A stretch of DNA of 64,000 nucleotides from Pyxicephalus adspersus (lineage: Eukaryota > Chordata > Amphibia > Anura > Pyxicephalidae). Both the position numbers and the translations under genes were made by a program. Shown in pieces: positions 46,585 to 58,440 of this stretch (position 1 is the first letter of the stretch; the number at the start of each line of letters is the position of its first letter). The notes beneath the pieces were generated by a model. That model was not told where the DNA came from, ran no database searches, and saw only the letters and a list, made by a program, of their open reading frames with translations. Location of the stretch: the NCBI RefSeq assembly GCF_032062135.1, contig NC_092859.1:124431806-124495805 (forward strand), written 5' to 3'.

Positions 46585-46845
46585 TTCGATTTCCCTTGCT
46601 AGGGGACACACTGGCCAGTACCACAGACCATATCTTCTGTATGTATCGCAGGCTCGGAGGTTGGCGTGTTTTGTTTCTGGTCTGTGCCTGCAATGGGAGA
46701 ATGGGCATGAGCATGTTTTGGCATCATGACGTCACTCTGGGGGACGTTCCTTCAAGCCCTTTGAGTAACACACAGGCATGCACGGTCCGAAGTCCGTAAA
46801 TTTTGTGATCCATGAGGTACAAAAGGTCAGCAACCACTGGACCTA
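46585..46845 (+). repeat. GC-rich hAT-like repeat, nested
   Basis: Ends '...aaaggtcagcaaccactgga'. It contains 'tggcatcatgacgtcactct' and 'aggcatgcacggtccgaagt', shared with 44890-45172 (inverse) and 10986-11315. It lies in the Tc1-like element at 46125-52183. Confidence 0.6.
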
Positions 46846-47630
46846 GGGTGAACAATTTATAAATAGAGCCTGATGTGTGTGACTGAACTGTAAGAAGTTA
46901 GCAAAAGAAAATTGGATTTACATGTATACAGGGAAGCAAAAAGTGAACCATTAACACCCAAACAAAAGAAAACAAGGTTACAGTGGGCTAAGGAGAAGCA
47001 GTCGTGGACTATGGATGAATAAATGAAAGTAATACACAGTGATAAATAGCAAATATACATTAGCCAAGATGATGATGCTAGGACATTTGTTTGGTGGTGT
47101 TCCAATGAAAAACAGGTGACTGCCTGAAGAAAACAAGCACATTTCCTGACTCATTGATAATATGGGCTTGCATGGTGGCTAAAGGATCACGGTAGATGAC
47201 AGTAAATACATGTGTTCATTGGAATTCTGGACACTTTTCTCATGCCATTAATCGAAAGTAAGTTTAGTAATGATGGTCAGCTTTTGGAATGATAATCCAA
47301 CTTGCAACAGAGAAAGAATTTTAAAACTTTTCTTTAGGGATATCATATCAGTTCAGTGAAATGGCCAGCAAGTCTGGATCTCTTTCCAATAAAAAAATTT
47401 ATAGTGGAAATTAAAAAAAAAGAAAGGCTCTATTCTGCAAAGCTGATCTGTCAACTGCCATATATCAAAATTGGAACCTGGCTAAAAAAGAATATTTTTC
47501 ATTAGTGAAGTTCATGGCTCAAAAAAAAAAACCTGTTAAAGCTAGAGTAGGTGCGAAAAAAGTGTTAGGTGCAATGTATTTGGTTTGTCTCAATATTTTT
47601 CCCTATTTAGCTTAAACGTGCCATTAATTT

Positions 47631-50600
47631 TTTTTTTTTTTTTTTAACTGTTTTAAATTTTTATTGAAAAGTTTTTATTGAATTTTTTATGTACAGAGAT
47701 GAGGAGAAAAAAGAAAAAAAGGAGCCTTAAAACAAAAGAACCGGACATATGTATAGAAACATATCATAAACATAGCATACAGGATGATAGGTACATCTGA
47801 TAAATCTCTTGTATAGGTAACAGTAATATAGCGGCAGTGCAGTACCATTCTTTTAAACCCAATAAATGGTAAAGATACATAAACAATAGAAAAGAAGAAA
47901 AAAAAATTAAAAGGTCATAAACATAATAAGTAGGTAGATGGGGGGGAGGGGAAAGGAGTGGGGAAGACAAACAAGGGTAGGTGGGGCGCTCGCTGATACA
48001 CAGGAACAGTGACATATTAAACCTGTAGACTGGTATAGTAGGCGTCCCAGAGTTCCCACACCTGTTCAAATTTTGCAACCCTGTTCCAAAGGAGAGCAGT
48101 AAGGTACTCCATCAGGCGTATATCCTGGATGCGAGCGTATAAATCCTCGAAAGAGGGGGCCAGTCTGGATTTCCATTTGGTGGAATTTCAAGTGCGAGCA
48201 GCTACCAGAATATGTGTGATGAACTTACAGGTGGGTTTAGGGAGAGCCGTAAGGGGCAATCCCAAAAGGTGGTGGAGCAGGTCAAGGGGAAATCGTTGTT
48301 GAGTCCCTCCCCAATTAGCTCATTGACTTTCCCCCAGTAGCCCTGAATAAGGGGACAAGACCAAAAAATGTGTTCCAGAGTCCCATGTTGTGACCCACAG
48401 GGCTAACAGGCAGGATCTACATCTGGAAACAATCGGTGCAACACAGCTGGCATGTGATGCCATCGGAACAAAATCTTATAAAGATTTTCTTTATAAAGCG
48501 TACATATTGAGCTTTTGTTTGCTGCTTCTCAAAGCTTGGACCACGTATCCCTCTCCAGGGTATAGCCCAAAATATCCTCCCAAGTACACATGTATGCAAA
48601 TTTACCAGACACCTCCCTTGCTGACTCATGAAGAAGGCGATAAATAGAGGAAATAGGCCCTTGGAGTACGGACCTCCAATACAAATTCTCTCAAAGGGAG
48701 TTATTCAGTAAATCTGGGCACAGATTGGAGTGATTGGACATAATGTCTAATCTGTAGATAGGCAAAAAAGGTGGTTTGAGGGAGATCAAATTTTTCCTGC
48801 AATTCCGGAAAAAGAAAGCAGTCTTTTTTCCACCGGGTGTAATATATTTCAGAGATGAAAAAGCCCTCGGTCTTTCCATGGCTGCCACATATTTCTAGCT
48901 AAACTGTCAGGTATCAAAGGGGTTTGTATAATGGATGTAAGCACAGAGCCCCGAGAGGAGAGACCATTTTCAGATTTGTATGTTCTCCATATATTCCTCA
49001 TAAAAGCCATTGGGGACAGCAAATCCCTCTCGGGTATTAACCAGGAGGAGCTCCAAAGCATCACATTGGGATGGAGTGGGGAAATCCAAGCTTCCTCCAA
49101 CTTCCGACATATACTGGGGGAAACTAACACAGTCCAGGAAGGCAAGTAACGAAGGTGTGTCGCCACATAGTACTTAACCAGGTCTGGAGCCCCCAGACCT
49201 CCAAGTTCTTGAGGTGTACAAACCACTGATTTGGAGAGTCTGTGACGTTTATGAGCCCAGATAAAGTTCAAAATGCTAGCCTTTAACTTTCTCAGGGTCA
49301 GGAGAGGAATCCCAACTGGTAGGGTTTCAAACAAATATAGGAGCTTGGGTAATAGCATCATCTTTACTGACGCAATTCGCCCCAAGAGCGACAATGAGTG
49401 TCCCTTCTATTTATTCAAATAATAATTTAGTTCCTGCAACAATGGGGGGAAGTTACAAGTGTACAGATAAGTGTATACAGCTGGGTTTTGAGTGCCGAAA
49501 TAGTTTAAAGAGTGCTCCTGCCATATAAAAGGATAGCTATTTTTTAACGCTGAGAGTTGCGCAGGCGGTATATATAAACGTAGAGCCTCGGACTTCGAGG
49601 AGTTTACCTTATAACCCGAGACCGTACGAAAGGCATTAGGTTCAGACCACAAATTTGGGAGGGTGGTGGTAGGTTGTGTCAATGTAAAAAGTACATCACC
49701 TGCATATAACGAAATTTTGTAGGAGGAATCTTTCACTGTAACACCTTGAATATTAGGATTGGATCTGATTCTCTCTGCAAGGGGCTAAATGCTAAGAGCA
49801 AAAAGTAAAGGAGATATGGGACAGCCTTGTCGCGTCCCGTTCTTAATAGGGAATAGTTTAGAGGAGGCATGAGGCAACTTAACAGAGGCCGCAGGGCAAC
49901 TGTAGAGGGAACGTATTGCTCTAACAAAAGGTCCGGAAAATCCCATTTTGGTAAGGGTAGAGAACATAAATGGCCAACTAAGCCGGTCAAAAGAGTACTA
50001 GGGAAGGAGTTTTGTGTTTGTTGAGGATATCAATAACATTAATCACTCTCCGAGTGTTATCGCTTGCATGGTGGTATGGTATGAAGCCCATTTGGTCCCC
50101 ATGTATAAGAAATGGTTTGGAAAGCCTATTTGCCAAAATCTTAGAGTATATTTTAAGATCCGAGTTCAACAGTGCTATAGGTCTATAATTAGCACAATCC
50201 ATCGGATCTTTACGCGGTTTGGGAATCACAGTTATATAGGAATATGACATATTAGGTGGAATAGGTTTACCTTGTAGAAAGTCATTGAACAAATCCCCCA
50301 AATAGGGGAGTAGATTTGTTTTTTTAATATAAATACAGTAAACCGTCTGGGCCAGGTGCTTTATGCGAAGGGAGGTGAGAGATGACCTGTGATATTTCCT
50401 CCTCAGTGATGGGTTTATGAAGGTGCTCCAAGTGCCAGCTTGTATTGTGGGGAAAGTCAACTCAGCCAAGTAGGAGTCTAAACTGGATTGCAAAGTTGGG
50501 CTCATGGAGCCTTGTGTCTGGTGCACCGTACAATATAACTGGGTATATTATTGCATTATTGCTCAAACCTGTAGGCTATTTGGGACGGCTCATACCTTAG

Positions 50601-52020
50601 TATTCCCTGTTCATCCTTGATCACCATGGGAGAGGAATTAATTTGTGCGTCCCTCAACTTGCGTGCCAAGAGCGTATCTGCCTTGTTACCTTTATATTAG
50701 TAAAGCTGTCTAGTTCGCTGCATCATCCAGCTGACCTTCCGAAGCTCCAACGCCCTCAGTTTAGAGCGGAGGGAGGCCACCCTACGCAGGAGGCCCAAGG
50801 ATGGATTGCTAGTTAGTTTTACCGCCGCAATCCGGAGTGCCTGTTTCGTCAATACACACTGCAGATTGGAGTTCTTTTTAAGGTGAGAACTCAAGGCCAC
50901 ACAATGACCCCGGATAACCGCCTTATGGGCCTCCCAGAGGGTGGAGGTGTGCGTTACAGAGCCTTTATTTTCCTCAAAGTAGTGTTGTAGACCTGTAGTA
51001 AGGGACATTTTAGTGTCCTCATTCTTGAGGAGAAAATCGTTCTATCTCCAATGGCAGAGTCTAGTTCTGCCAGGGGCGAAAAGAACCTCCAAGTTGATTG
51101 GGGCATGGTCTGACCAGGAAATGGGATGAATAGCAGCAGAAACACTGTTCCTCAACAGTGGCAAGTTAATAAATATATAATCCATGCGGGTATGTGTTTG
51201 ATGAGGGGGAGAGTAAAAAGTAACCTGTCTACTTATGGGTTGTTGAATTCTCCAGCTATCTTAAAGCTGGTGACGTCTAACCAATTGTCTAAATAATTTA
51301 GCGTGTTGCAACACTATAGGAGGTGGAGCAAGAAACCTGGCTTGTCCTTGATTGGGTGCATATATATTACACAAAGTTAAAGGGACACCTTGCAGTTTGC
51401 CATGTAAAATAAGAAATCTGCCCTCCGGGTCCACAATTGAGCGAGTAGGAGAAAATTGAAAAGAATTCAATCAAAATAGCAACCCCTGCTCTTTTTTTAG
51501 ATGGAGAGTTGGCTGCATGAGCACCCGGGTAAAATTTGGATGCAAAGTTAAAGGTGCCCGAGCTATCAAAATGCGTCTCCTGCAGGAATATAATATCCTC
51601 CGAATGGCGTTTAAATTCGTAGTATTGGAGTTTAAGCCACGCACATTGAGTGATAATATTTTAGTAGCCATCAGAATATATTATCAACTGATCTCTGCTT
51701 AGACCCCCACATAGCCCAGGCAAACAGGGAGGAGAATTGGCCATGAGCTCCTAGGTACGTACATACAGGAGAACAGGAAAGTGGGGAAACACTTAAACAA
51801 TAATAAAAAAAAACCCACAATAACAAAAACACAAAACCAAGTCGAGCCTTTAACAAAAGCACATAGGGAACAATCATGTCTGGCGAGTACACAAACACTC
51901 CCAGAGGGGAGAAAGACCCAACGGACTCCAGGACAACCACCAGAGCACCATTGTATCTTCAGAAAACAGCATGGTCGACACGGGATGTTTGAGCAGTGCA
52001 ATGGCCCCGGGAAGGGGTCC
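47631..52020 (-). mobile_element. L1-clade LINE with target-site duplication
   Basis: On the minus strand it starts near 52020 and ends in a poly(A) tail, seen on the plus strand as poly(T) at about 47628-47645. The 11-bp sequence gccattaattt occurs at 47620-47630 and again at 52021-52031, a convincing target-site duplication. Between them lie a short 5' region and a full ORF2-type gene. ORF1 is not visible, so the copy is probably 5'-truncated. It inserted into an older Tc1-like element. Confidence 0.88.
47960..51671 (-). pseudogene. L1 ORF2 remnant: endonuclease and reverse transcriptase
   Basis: It starts MATKILSLNVRGLNSNTTNL (51671), the L1 AP-endonuclease opening, then after a frameshift DIIFLQETHFDSS (catalytic Glu). 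The reverse transcriptase includes SYITVIPKPRKDPMDCANYR (50280-50220), PIALLNSDLKIYSKILANRL, then NGTRQGCPISPLLFALSI (near 49840) and the catalytic box at 49695-49706. That box reads YAGD instead of YADD, so a metal-binding Asp is lost. The C-terminal part has SLLGRIASVKMMLLPKLLYL, SILNFIWAHKRHRLSK and a degraded 'HGTL.HIFW.CP' zinc-knuckle region. Stops and frameshifts make it inactive. Confidence 0.85.
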
Positions 52021-52260
52021 GCCATTAATTTCTTTAAATTAATTAGGTACCACATAACACAATGTTCAACTGTTCAAATATGGTAGTTTTGCTGCATGTA
52101 TGTTATGTGTATTTTGCAACAAAGTAATTAAGCTGCGTGCACATCCTCCAAGAGATGCGATTCCATGATTTTGCCAGGGGTTGTATAAACAAAAATATTA
52201 AAATCTCATAATAATTGTAATATATTTATCTAATTTCAAAATGATTTGTCACTACCACAA

Positions 52261-52422
52261 CACCTGGGAGCCTATTTATAAAACAGGGAATCCGACATTA
52301 CCTCAAACATTCCCCTGTAGGAATCTTCCAAGTCCATGCGTTTCAATGGCAGTAATTAATTCCTAAGAGGGAATGTTTGAGGGGTTGTCAAAATCCCTGT
52401 TTTATAAAGAGAGCCCCTGGTG
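52261..52422. repeat. Palindromic MITE
   Basis: Left 'cacctgggagcctatttata' plus 'aaacagggaatc'; right '...aaaatccctgttttataaag' plus 'agagcccctggtg'. The arms (about 60 bp, including 'cctcaaacattccc' and 'gggaatgtttgagg') pair almost end to end. Confidence 0.75.
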
Positions 52423-53332
52423 ATCCTGCTTATTAGATACTTGGTGACAATGGTATTCTAATCTATGGTATATAGACAGAACATGGATGCAAGCAGACTA
52501 CTGAAGTTTTTAGCACTGAAATACAATAAAGAATAAAAAAGGAAAACTTATTTAATTACAAGAAACAAATTCCAATTACATATGATACACAGTGATTTAG
52601 CAAAGTAAATGTTATTCTGTTTAGGTTTACTTCTTCTTTTAATAGCCCTACTCTTTCTTCTTCACCCTTCTTAATGGTCTTTCAATTGTTCAAAGTACAA
52701 CTAATTTTGAGTTTAAGGAATTTGACCACATCAGCAAATCCTCATTCTCTGCCTAGGTCCACGTCTTCTTTTTTTTTTCTTTTCTAAAGTATATCACACT
52801 TGGCTGCACAGTTGATTTCAAGGACTTGTAAAAATCTGCTAAGTCCTGTTTCATATCAGCAATAAAACAGCAAAGTAAATATGATTTGCCACAAAAAGCC
52901 CTTTAATGAGGATCCCCGGTTGAGTTTATTTGTGAAAGGAAAAAAAAAACTATTTTTTCCTAATAACTTGCTGGAAAGGGTTTTGTGTATTTTTTGTCTT
53001 AATTCTCACGCTCACAGTAGATGATCCAAGCTATGATCTAATGCTTTTAGGCAGGAAGAAAACAAATCCTCCATTGACTTTTCTTCACTATTTAATGGCT
53101 TTTGATACAATAAAAAAATAATTTACCATTATCAGGTTGGTAAATTTGAGAAATGTTTAGTGGAAAAATATTCCAGGTAATATTGAAATGTGTTTTATTT
53201 GTACTAATATTAAAGTGACACATATTAAAGTTACACTTAGTTTAAAAATGGTGATATGTTTTCCTTAAGTTTAATGTTTTAAAGCACAACTAAATCCATA
53301 ATCAAGCCAGGTAAATTCCTAAAGCAATCATG

Positions 53333-53760
53333 TTAAAGCAGAACTAAACAGAAAAAAAAAAAAAAAAATCTCACTTACCTTTAATTCCGCAGATTCCTCG
53401 ATCGCGCTGGACCTTTCCTTGACCGGGTCCCACGCTGTCTTGGAATTCTCCTTCTTCCCGGCACGGAGGAAACGTCAGGCACTGCCATCTTTGGTCTTCT
53501 TTTTCCTTCTTCTGGGTACGCCATGCCACCTTGGCACTGCGCAGATCGGGTGACGTAGCCTGATGTAAAGGGGGAAAAAAAGGAGTGCTGATCTCAACTG
53601 TGCATGCATGAGATTTGCATCCCTTTCCCCTCAGTGTATGAAAATGCCCCTTCTGCCCCTTCTCATGCGCAGAAGGAGCAGCCAGGAGCCTTCCTGATGC
53701 AGCCAGGATGTGTGGCATAGGTATCCCAGGATGCTCTACGAAAGAGGAGGTGCTTCACCC

Positions 53761-53792
<32 letters not shown>

Positions 53793-53863
53793 GAGTTGCA
53801 TTAAAAGGGATTGTCTACCCTTTTATGTAAAGTAAAAACTTTAAATTAAGGTCCACTTTAATG
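53333..53863. repeat. Probable MITE with 'ttaaagcagaactaaa' end
   Basis: The left end 'ttaaagcagaactaaacaga' is followed by an A run and 'tctcacttacctttaattcc'. The right side ends 'aattaaggtccactttaatg', whose inverse resembles the left end only loosely. The middle is GC-richer, with an internal palindrome 'tgcgcagaaggag'/'ccccttctcatgcgcag'. The T run at 53761-53785 is part of it. Confidence 0.5.
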
Positions 53864-54049
53864 AGTGAAAATTTAAGTATCATTAAAATTTAACTTTTAA
53901 CATTTAAAACCCTGTTGTGTAGTTGTGCAACTATCTGCACATCCCTGACTTGTGCCTTTTAGTTTTCTGTTACCACACTGATATCAAACAATTGCTTGCC
54001 ACCTACTTTCTGTGGCCACAAGTTTTTTCCCGCCTTGTGTATACACATT

Positions 54050-54262
54050 GGGCCTGATTTACTAAAGCTGTCCAAGACTGAAGAAGATAAACTAACCTGG
54101 GTGATCCAGCAAACCTAGAATGGATTTCTAAAAGCATTTTATATTATTTGATTAGTGTTTTCAATCCTGGAACAGATCCATTCCAGGTTTGCTGGATCAC
54201 CCAGGTTCTCCCATGATAGTCTATCCTCAGTCTTGGAGAGCTTTGATAAATCAGGCCCAAAG
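54050..54262. repeat. Foldback MITE, best-preserved copy
   Basis: 'ttgggcctgatttactaaag' plus 'ctgtccaagactgaagaaga' on the left faces 'tcctcagtcttggagagctt' plus 'tgataaatcaggcccaa' on the right. The inner halves 'gggtgatccagcaaacctag' and 'ccaggtttgctggatcaccc' also pair. The element forms one long hairpin of about 213 bp, and it defines the family for the four other copies. Confidence 0.8.
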
Positions 54263-54480
54263 TTTCCGCTGCAATGTAAGGATGCTGGGAAGTGTAGTCT
54301 GGCATCCATTGTTCTTTCTACTTGTCTTATAGGCACATCTTCCCCCAACAATCAATAATGTATACATTGCTAACTAGTAACATTGTTACCAGTTTCCTGG
54401 CTATTTTGAAGACTCATTGGCTTCAATATTGTCTTTAATTAAGTTATGTCACTTATATTATTTCAACCTTTCCCTTTCAG

Positions 54481-54684
54481 GAAACTGCAGAGAAGAAAGC
54501 CTTCTGTCGCACGTTTGTAGAAGATCTTGTGAATGAAGCAACTGACATTAATTTAAAAAATGAATCTCTACAAAAGTTGTGGCCCCAAATTTTCATTGAA
54601 ATGGTCAGAGATGCTGTGATTGAGGTTCGCGATAAGAACTCGTATATGAAACAGTGCTTGCAGAAGATATCTGAGCAAAAATAG
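54481..54684 (+). CDS. LRRC49: LRRC49 last coding exon
   Basis: Acceptor ttcctttcag; 67 codons and TAG at 54682-54684. It reads ETAEKKAFCRTFVEDLVNEA, TDINLKNESLQKLWPQIFIE, MVRDAVIEVRDKNSYMKQCL and QKISEQK, a helical C-terminus. 'FVEDLVNEATDIN' and 'MVRDAVIE' are conserved in LRRC49. This completes the protein. Confidence 0.92.
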   Translation, partial: ETAEKKAFCRTFVEDLVNEATDINLKNESLQKLWPQIFIEMVRDAVIEVRDKNSYMKQCLQKISEQK

Positions 54685-55040
54685 CCACCAATCAATATTC
54701 TGGAAACTATAATATTGATGGTTCCTATGTAGATCTGCTTATTTCTCTTTTTATGTCCTCAATTTTCTACCTCCCTATTGTTGACAGTATTGAAGACCAC
54801 TGTGTGTTGAACTGGGTTCGGTACTTGGGACTTTGACCTGTTTATTACAAGCAGGTTTGTATACACGTATACCACAAACAAGCCATGATCCTTAAATGTC
54901 TTCCACCACTATGTATGTGGGAGGGGAACATTGTTACACTACTAGGGCCAATTTGTCACTTGGAACATCACTTTTCAGTGCAATGAGCTTTTCTGAAGCA
55001 TTTGTTTAGAATAAAATAAATTCTCTTTTGTAGGTTGTGT
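54685..55040 (+). other. LRRC49: LRRC49 3' UTR and poly(A) region
   Basis: About 330 bases after the stop two overlapping AATAAA hexamers (55010-55015 and 55015-55020) precede a GT-rich stretch 'ttttgtaggttgtgttcatt'. This is the standard layout for cleavage within about 55030-55040. Confidence 0.8.
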
Positions 55041-55439
55041 TCATTTTTAGCATTTGAAGGCATTTACTGTTTATACAATGCAAGAATTTTAACAAACTTT
55101 ATTGCAGATACTTGACTTCTTCCTTTCTGTATGTACTGGGAGAGGGAGCTCTTATTGGCACAGATCATGAATTCCAAGGTATGTCTTGACTATCACATGA
55201 TTTATTATGCCTTTGATGTGCAACACTGTTTGCATTTATACCACCATAGGTGAAAGTTCTAATATATTAAATGTAAAAGTACAACCCCCTTTCTCTTAAA
55301 AGAAACGCCAGCAATCTTTTTCTTGCCATCTAATCTAACCATGAAATGGAGTTTTAGGGGAATTTTAAAGTTTGAAATACCAGGCAATCTGAGGAATTTG
55401 GTGGCCTATCATGACATTTTTACATTATATGAAGGGTCG

Positions 55440-55519
55440 CTTTTCAGTTTCCCCTTCCATTTATCCCCTTTTTAATGTACAGCGCTGCGTAATATGTTGG
55501 CGCTATATAAATCCTGTTT

Positions 55520-55552
<33 letters not shown>

Positions 55553-55555
55553 GTT
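55440..55555 (+). repeat. SINE/LINE 3'-end fragment with (AAT)n tail
   Basis: 'aatgtacagcgctgcgtaat' then 'atgttggcgctatataaatc' then an (AAT)n run to about 55552. It is closest to the tail of the SINE at 7752-8106. Confidence 0.75.
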
Positions 55556-55699
55556 GCAGTAAAGACTGAATAAGAAGCCCAGAGTCTGCTTGGATACATC
55601 CATATTCATTTATCCCAGGAGAATTTTGGCTGCTCCTTCTGCTCATGCCCAATCTCAGGCATGCACAGAAAGACTGGCACTTTTTTTAACATTTTAAGG

Positions 55700-56430
55700 A
55701 GGAAAGTTCACCTAATGTGCACCTGCACAGTGGGAGAATGGGTAACGTAAAAAGACTCAGAAGGATCAGATTGCAGAAGGATCGAGGGCACTGTCAGTAA
55801 AGGTGTCATTGTTTTTTTAATAAAAGTTCCGATTTAAGAATAATTTGGCCAAAGTGCAGGGTCTAAGAAGACGGCAGTGTTCACCTAACCACCCTACAAG
55901 GATGGAAAGCCCTCTGACACACCCAAGCAAACTAGAGCAGGTAGCTGAAAAGCAAGGTGCCAGGATGATAAATATTCTCGATGTCATGGACAGACCAAAG
56001 ATTAGGATGATCAGAGAACAGATGTAGTCAGAAATGGGCAGGAGTGCCTCATTGGTGAAGCAGTAGGTAAAGGTAGTAAGGTAAAGGGACAGGAACAAAC
56101 AAAATCATAGGGATAACACAAGGCTTTTGTGGTTAAAGGAAACACCAGGGTACTCAAGACCACAGAAAGTATTAGGCTTCACAGAGATCACTCCAGTGTA
56201 CAGGAGACACTTGAGGTCACAGGAACCCCAATGTTCAGCACTAGCATAGCGGCGCATGGCTTGAACACCACTGGTGCACCGCTAGGCCTTTAAGTACCCT
56301 AACCAATCAGGTGCTGCCTCCTAATTGGCTGTGGCAGCAGTGCTCCAAACAAAACCAGGAAGTTTGGATAGCCACAAAGTAGAGGTAATACTTGGCGCTG
56401 GTATCATAAGAGTCACACATGGTAGTCCAG
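55700..56430. repeat. Possible dispersed repeat or LTR fragment
   Basis: GC-richer, CA/GA-biased sequence like 18640-19060, including 'ggacaggaacaaacaaaatc' and, near the right, 'accctaaccaatcaggtgct' and 'cctcctaattggctgtggca' (CCAAT-type boxes, suggestive of an LTR promoter). I found no partner LTR or protein. Low certainty. Confidence 0.3.
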
Positions 56431-58192
56431 AAAATGAATCACTAATTTTGAAAAACTACATTATTTTTTTTATCATTATATTTGTTTTCATACCTCAATG
56501 TAGTACGCTTAGCAGTACTTTCTTCAGTGATGTCTTCTGTCTCTGATTTTTATAACCTAATCTGTTCTGACCTTCAAAAGAAATACCAGTACTTCTGCTC
56601 GCGCGTAAATCCATCTGTGCCTTTTACAGGTCCAAGGTATTGATGTGTAGTCATTGAATATTTTGGGTTTATTGAGAATCACTGTTAATCTAGTGGACAG
56701 TATGGGACTTAGACTCCATTGAGGTTCAATGTTTCCCTTCATATTACATTGTATTAAATCAAGCCTAAATTGGCCTTATTTCACTTCCCATCAAACACAC
56801 TGTTAGAAAAACAGACCAAGTGAAGATTGTTATGGTATTTGCATCGGCACTCCCAGCAAAGTAAAAAAACAAAACAAAAAAGCAACAACTTGGAAACATT
56901 GGATCTGTGTCTGTAATAGTAAAGCACACATGGGGAAATAATAAATAGGATCTGTGTATGAATATGTCTGCATCCAGCATGTTATAACTAGCAGGAATAA
57001 TGCAAATTTCAGAAAATGCTCTCATGATTCATTAGCATTCCTGATTCTGCTCTGTGTGAGTTGCTGTCAGTCATCATGGCGCAGTAAAGGGAGTGAACAC
57101 AAACACTGACTTTACAAGAATGTCAATTCCCACTAAAACATTATGACTTTTCATAGTACAGAAGTGGTGTAGAGAAGCTGGTTGTATTTAGTGATTTCAG
57201 CAAACACTTATTTTACAAAAAAATTCTGCTGTGTGACTAGATATTTTAGCTGTTTGGCGCCACATTATGAAAAACTAACAGTGGCTTAGAATGCTCATTT
57301 TTCTGACTTACCTAATTTTAACCTAAGAGTTGGAAGAAAAGACAATCCTGAGATTCAGGATTGGACAATTATTGGACAATGAACTAAAAACATCTGTTTA
57401 TTATTTTAGAACCTAAACAAAGCTATAATATTGATAAAGGCTACCAAATCTTTTTTTGTTCAAGGAAGGAAAAGATACATATTTTTTTTTTTTTATGGAT
57501 TAAAAAATTGGTTAACTATTTTAATTCAAACCATTGCATCACAGAGCCGTAAAAACTGTCCCCATGATATTGTTATGCAGCTGACAGATGGGTCAACTTG
57601 TTACTGTCACATAACACAATGTATATTCCAAAACTTCAACTATCATTTGAATCACATTTATATTAAACTGACATTAAAGTGTAAGTCCCCACCTTTATTT
57701 CTCTACAATGTCTCTTTTGTGCACCCAGCTAATCCACAAGCCCAGTTGCTCCTTTTTTCTGATTCTTAATTTTGCTCTATTTTAATGTACTACATTGTCC
57801 TCTTACCATGTTCAAGTCCAGTGCAAGATAAGCAAGATTTCTGGTAAATCACCTGGTTCTAACTGTTAAACTACAGAAACAATTGAATTCTATAGTCAGT
57901 ATCCATCAGTCATTGAGGATAAAGTGTAAGAGTTTCTTTACTTATAGATCTGGACCTTTGAGCAGTTATAGGTGCACTTTACTGTATGGAGCAAGATTCT
58001 TCTCCTACTTCTCTGACTTGTCATGTGACTAGGTGCCAAGTGCTGTATTTTAGGGAGGCAATGAAAGTGTCATAAACTCTTTAAAATCTGGAAGTAATTT
58101 GATGGAAAAAGAGCAAATTAGATATAAGTACATGCTAAGTATGGGCAAAGAACAACATGAAACAATCTTTCATGATCATTTCCAGTGACAAA

Positions 58193-58440
58193 AAGTGACA
58201 GATGAACGAATGAGCATTGTACACACAGCACTGTTCTGTTCTATGAAGAGGGAAAAATGAGCAAGTAGCACTCTGCTGTGCTCTTCCCCAATGATTTTGT
58301 ACAGAGGTCATTCTCCATCTCCCAAGACAGATTCATGAATGTCAGGTGACCCCTGTACATCCTTGCCCTTGCCAGATCCTTGCCCGAGAGCATGAGCATT
58401 CGTATTGGGTGGGAATAATCTGACGTGTGTACATATCCTT
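58193..58440. repeat. Dispersed repeat, unclassified, copy B
   Basis: Parallel to 30605-30850: 'gtgacaaaaagtgacagatg', 'attgtacacacagcactgtt', 'ctgctgtgctcttcccc' and 'aatctgacgtgtgtacatat' occur in the same order with many differences. Confidence 0.5.

Larger units (their letters stand above)
46125..52183 (+). mobile_element. Decayed Tc1-like element, host of three nested insertions
   Basis: The TA-flanked left end 'cagtgcatggcaaaaattat' (46125) is inverted at the right as '...gattttgccaggggttg' (52183). Between 46870 and 47620 the + strand reads as an IS630/Tc1-type transposase with many lesions: LQWAKEKQSWTMDE, VIHSDK (first Asp region) and DDARTFVW. The element is about 1.1 kb once the insertions are removed: a palindromic MITE (46161-46481), a GC-rich hAT-like repeat (46585-46845) and an L1 (47631-52020). 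Confidence 0.72.
44375..54480 (+). other. LRRC49: LRRC49 last intron with a nested transposon stack
   Basis: Donor gtaatt, acceptor ttcctttcag. A (TA)n run sits at about 44398-44428. Repeats from 44890 to 54262 are listed separately. Stretches without recognisable content are 44430-44890, 45180-45640, 45970-46120 and about 52430-53330. Confidence 0.8.
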
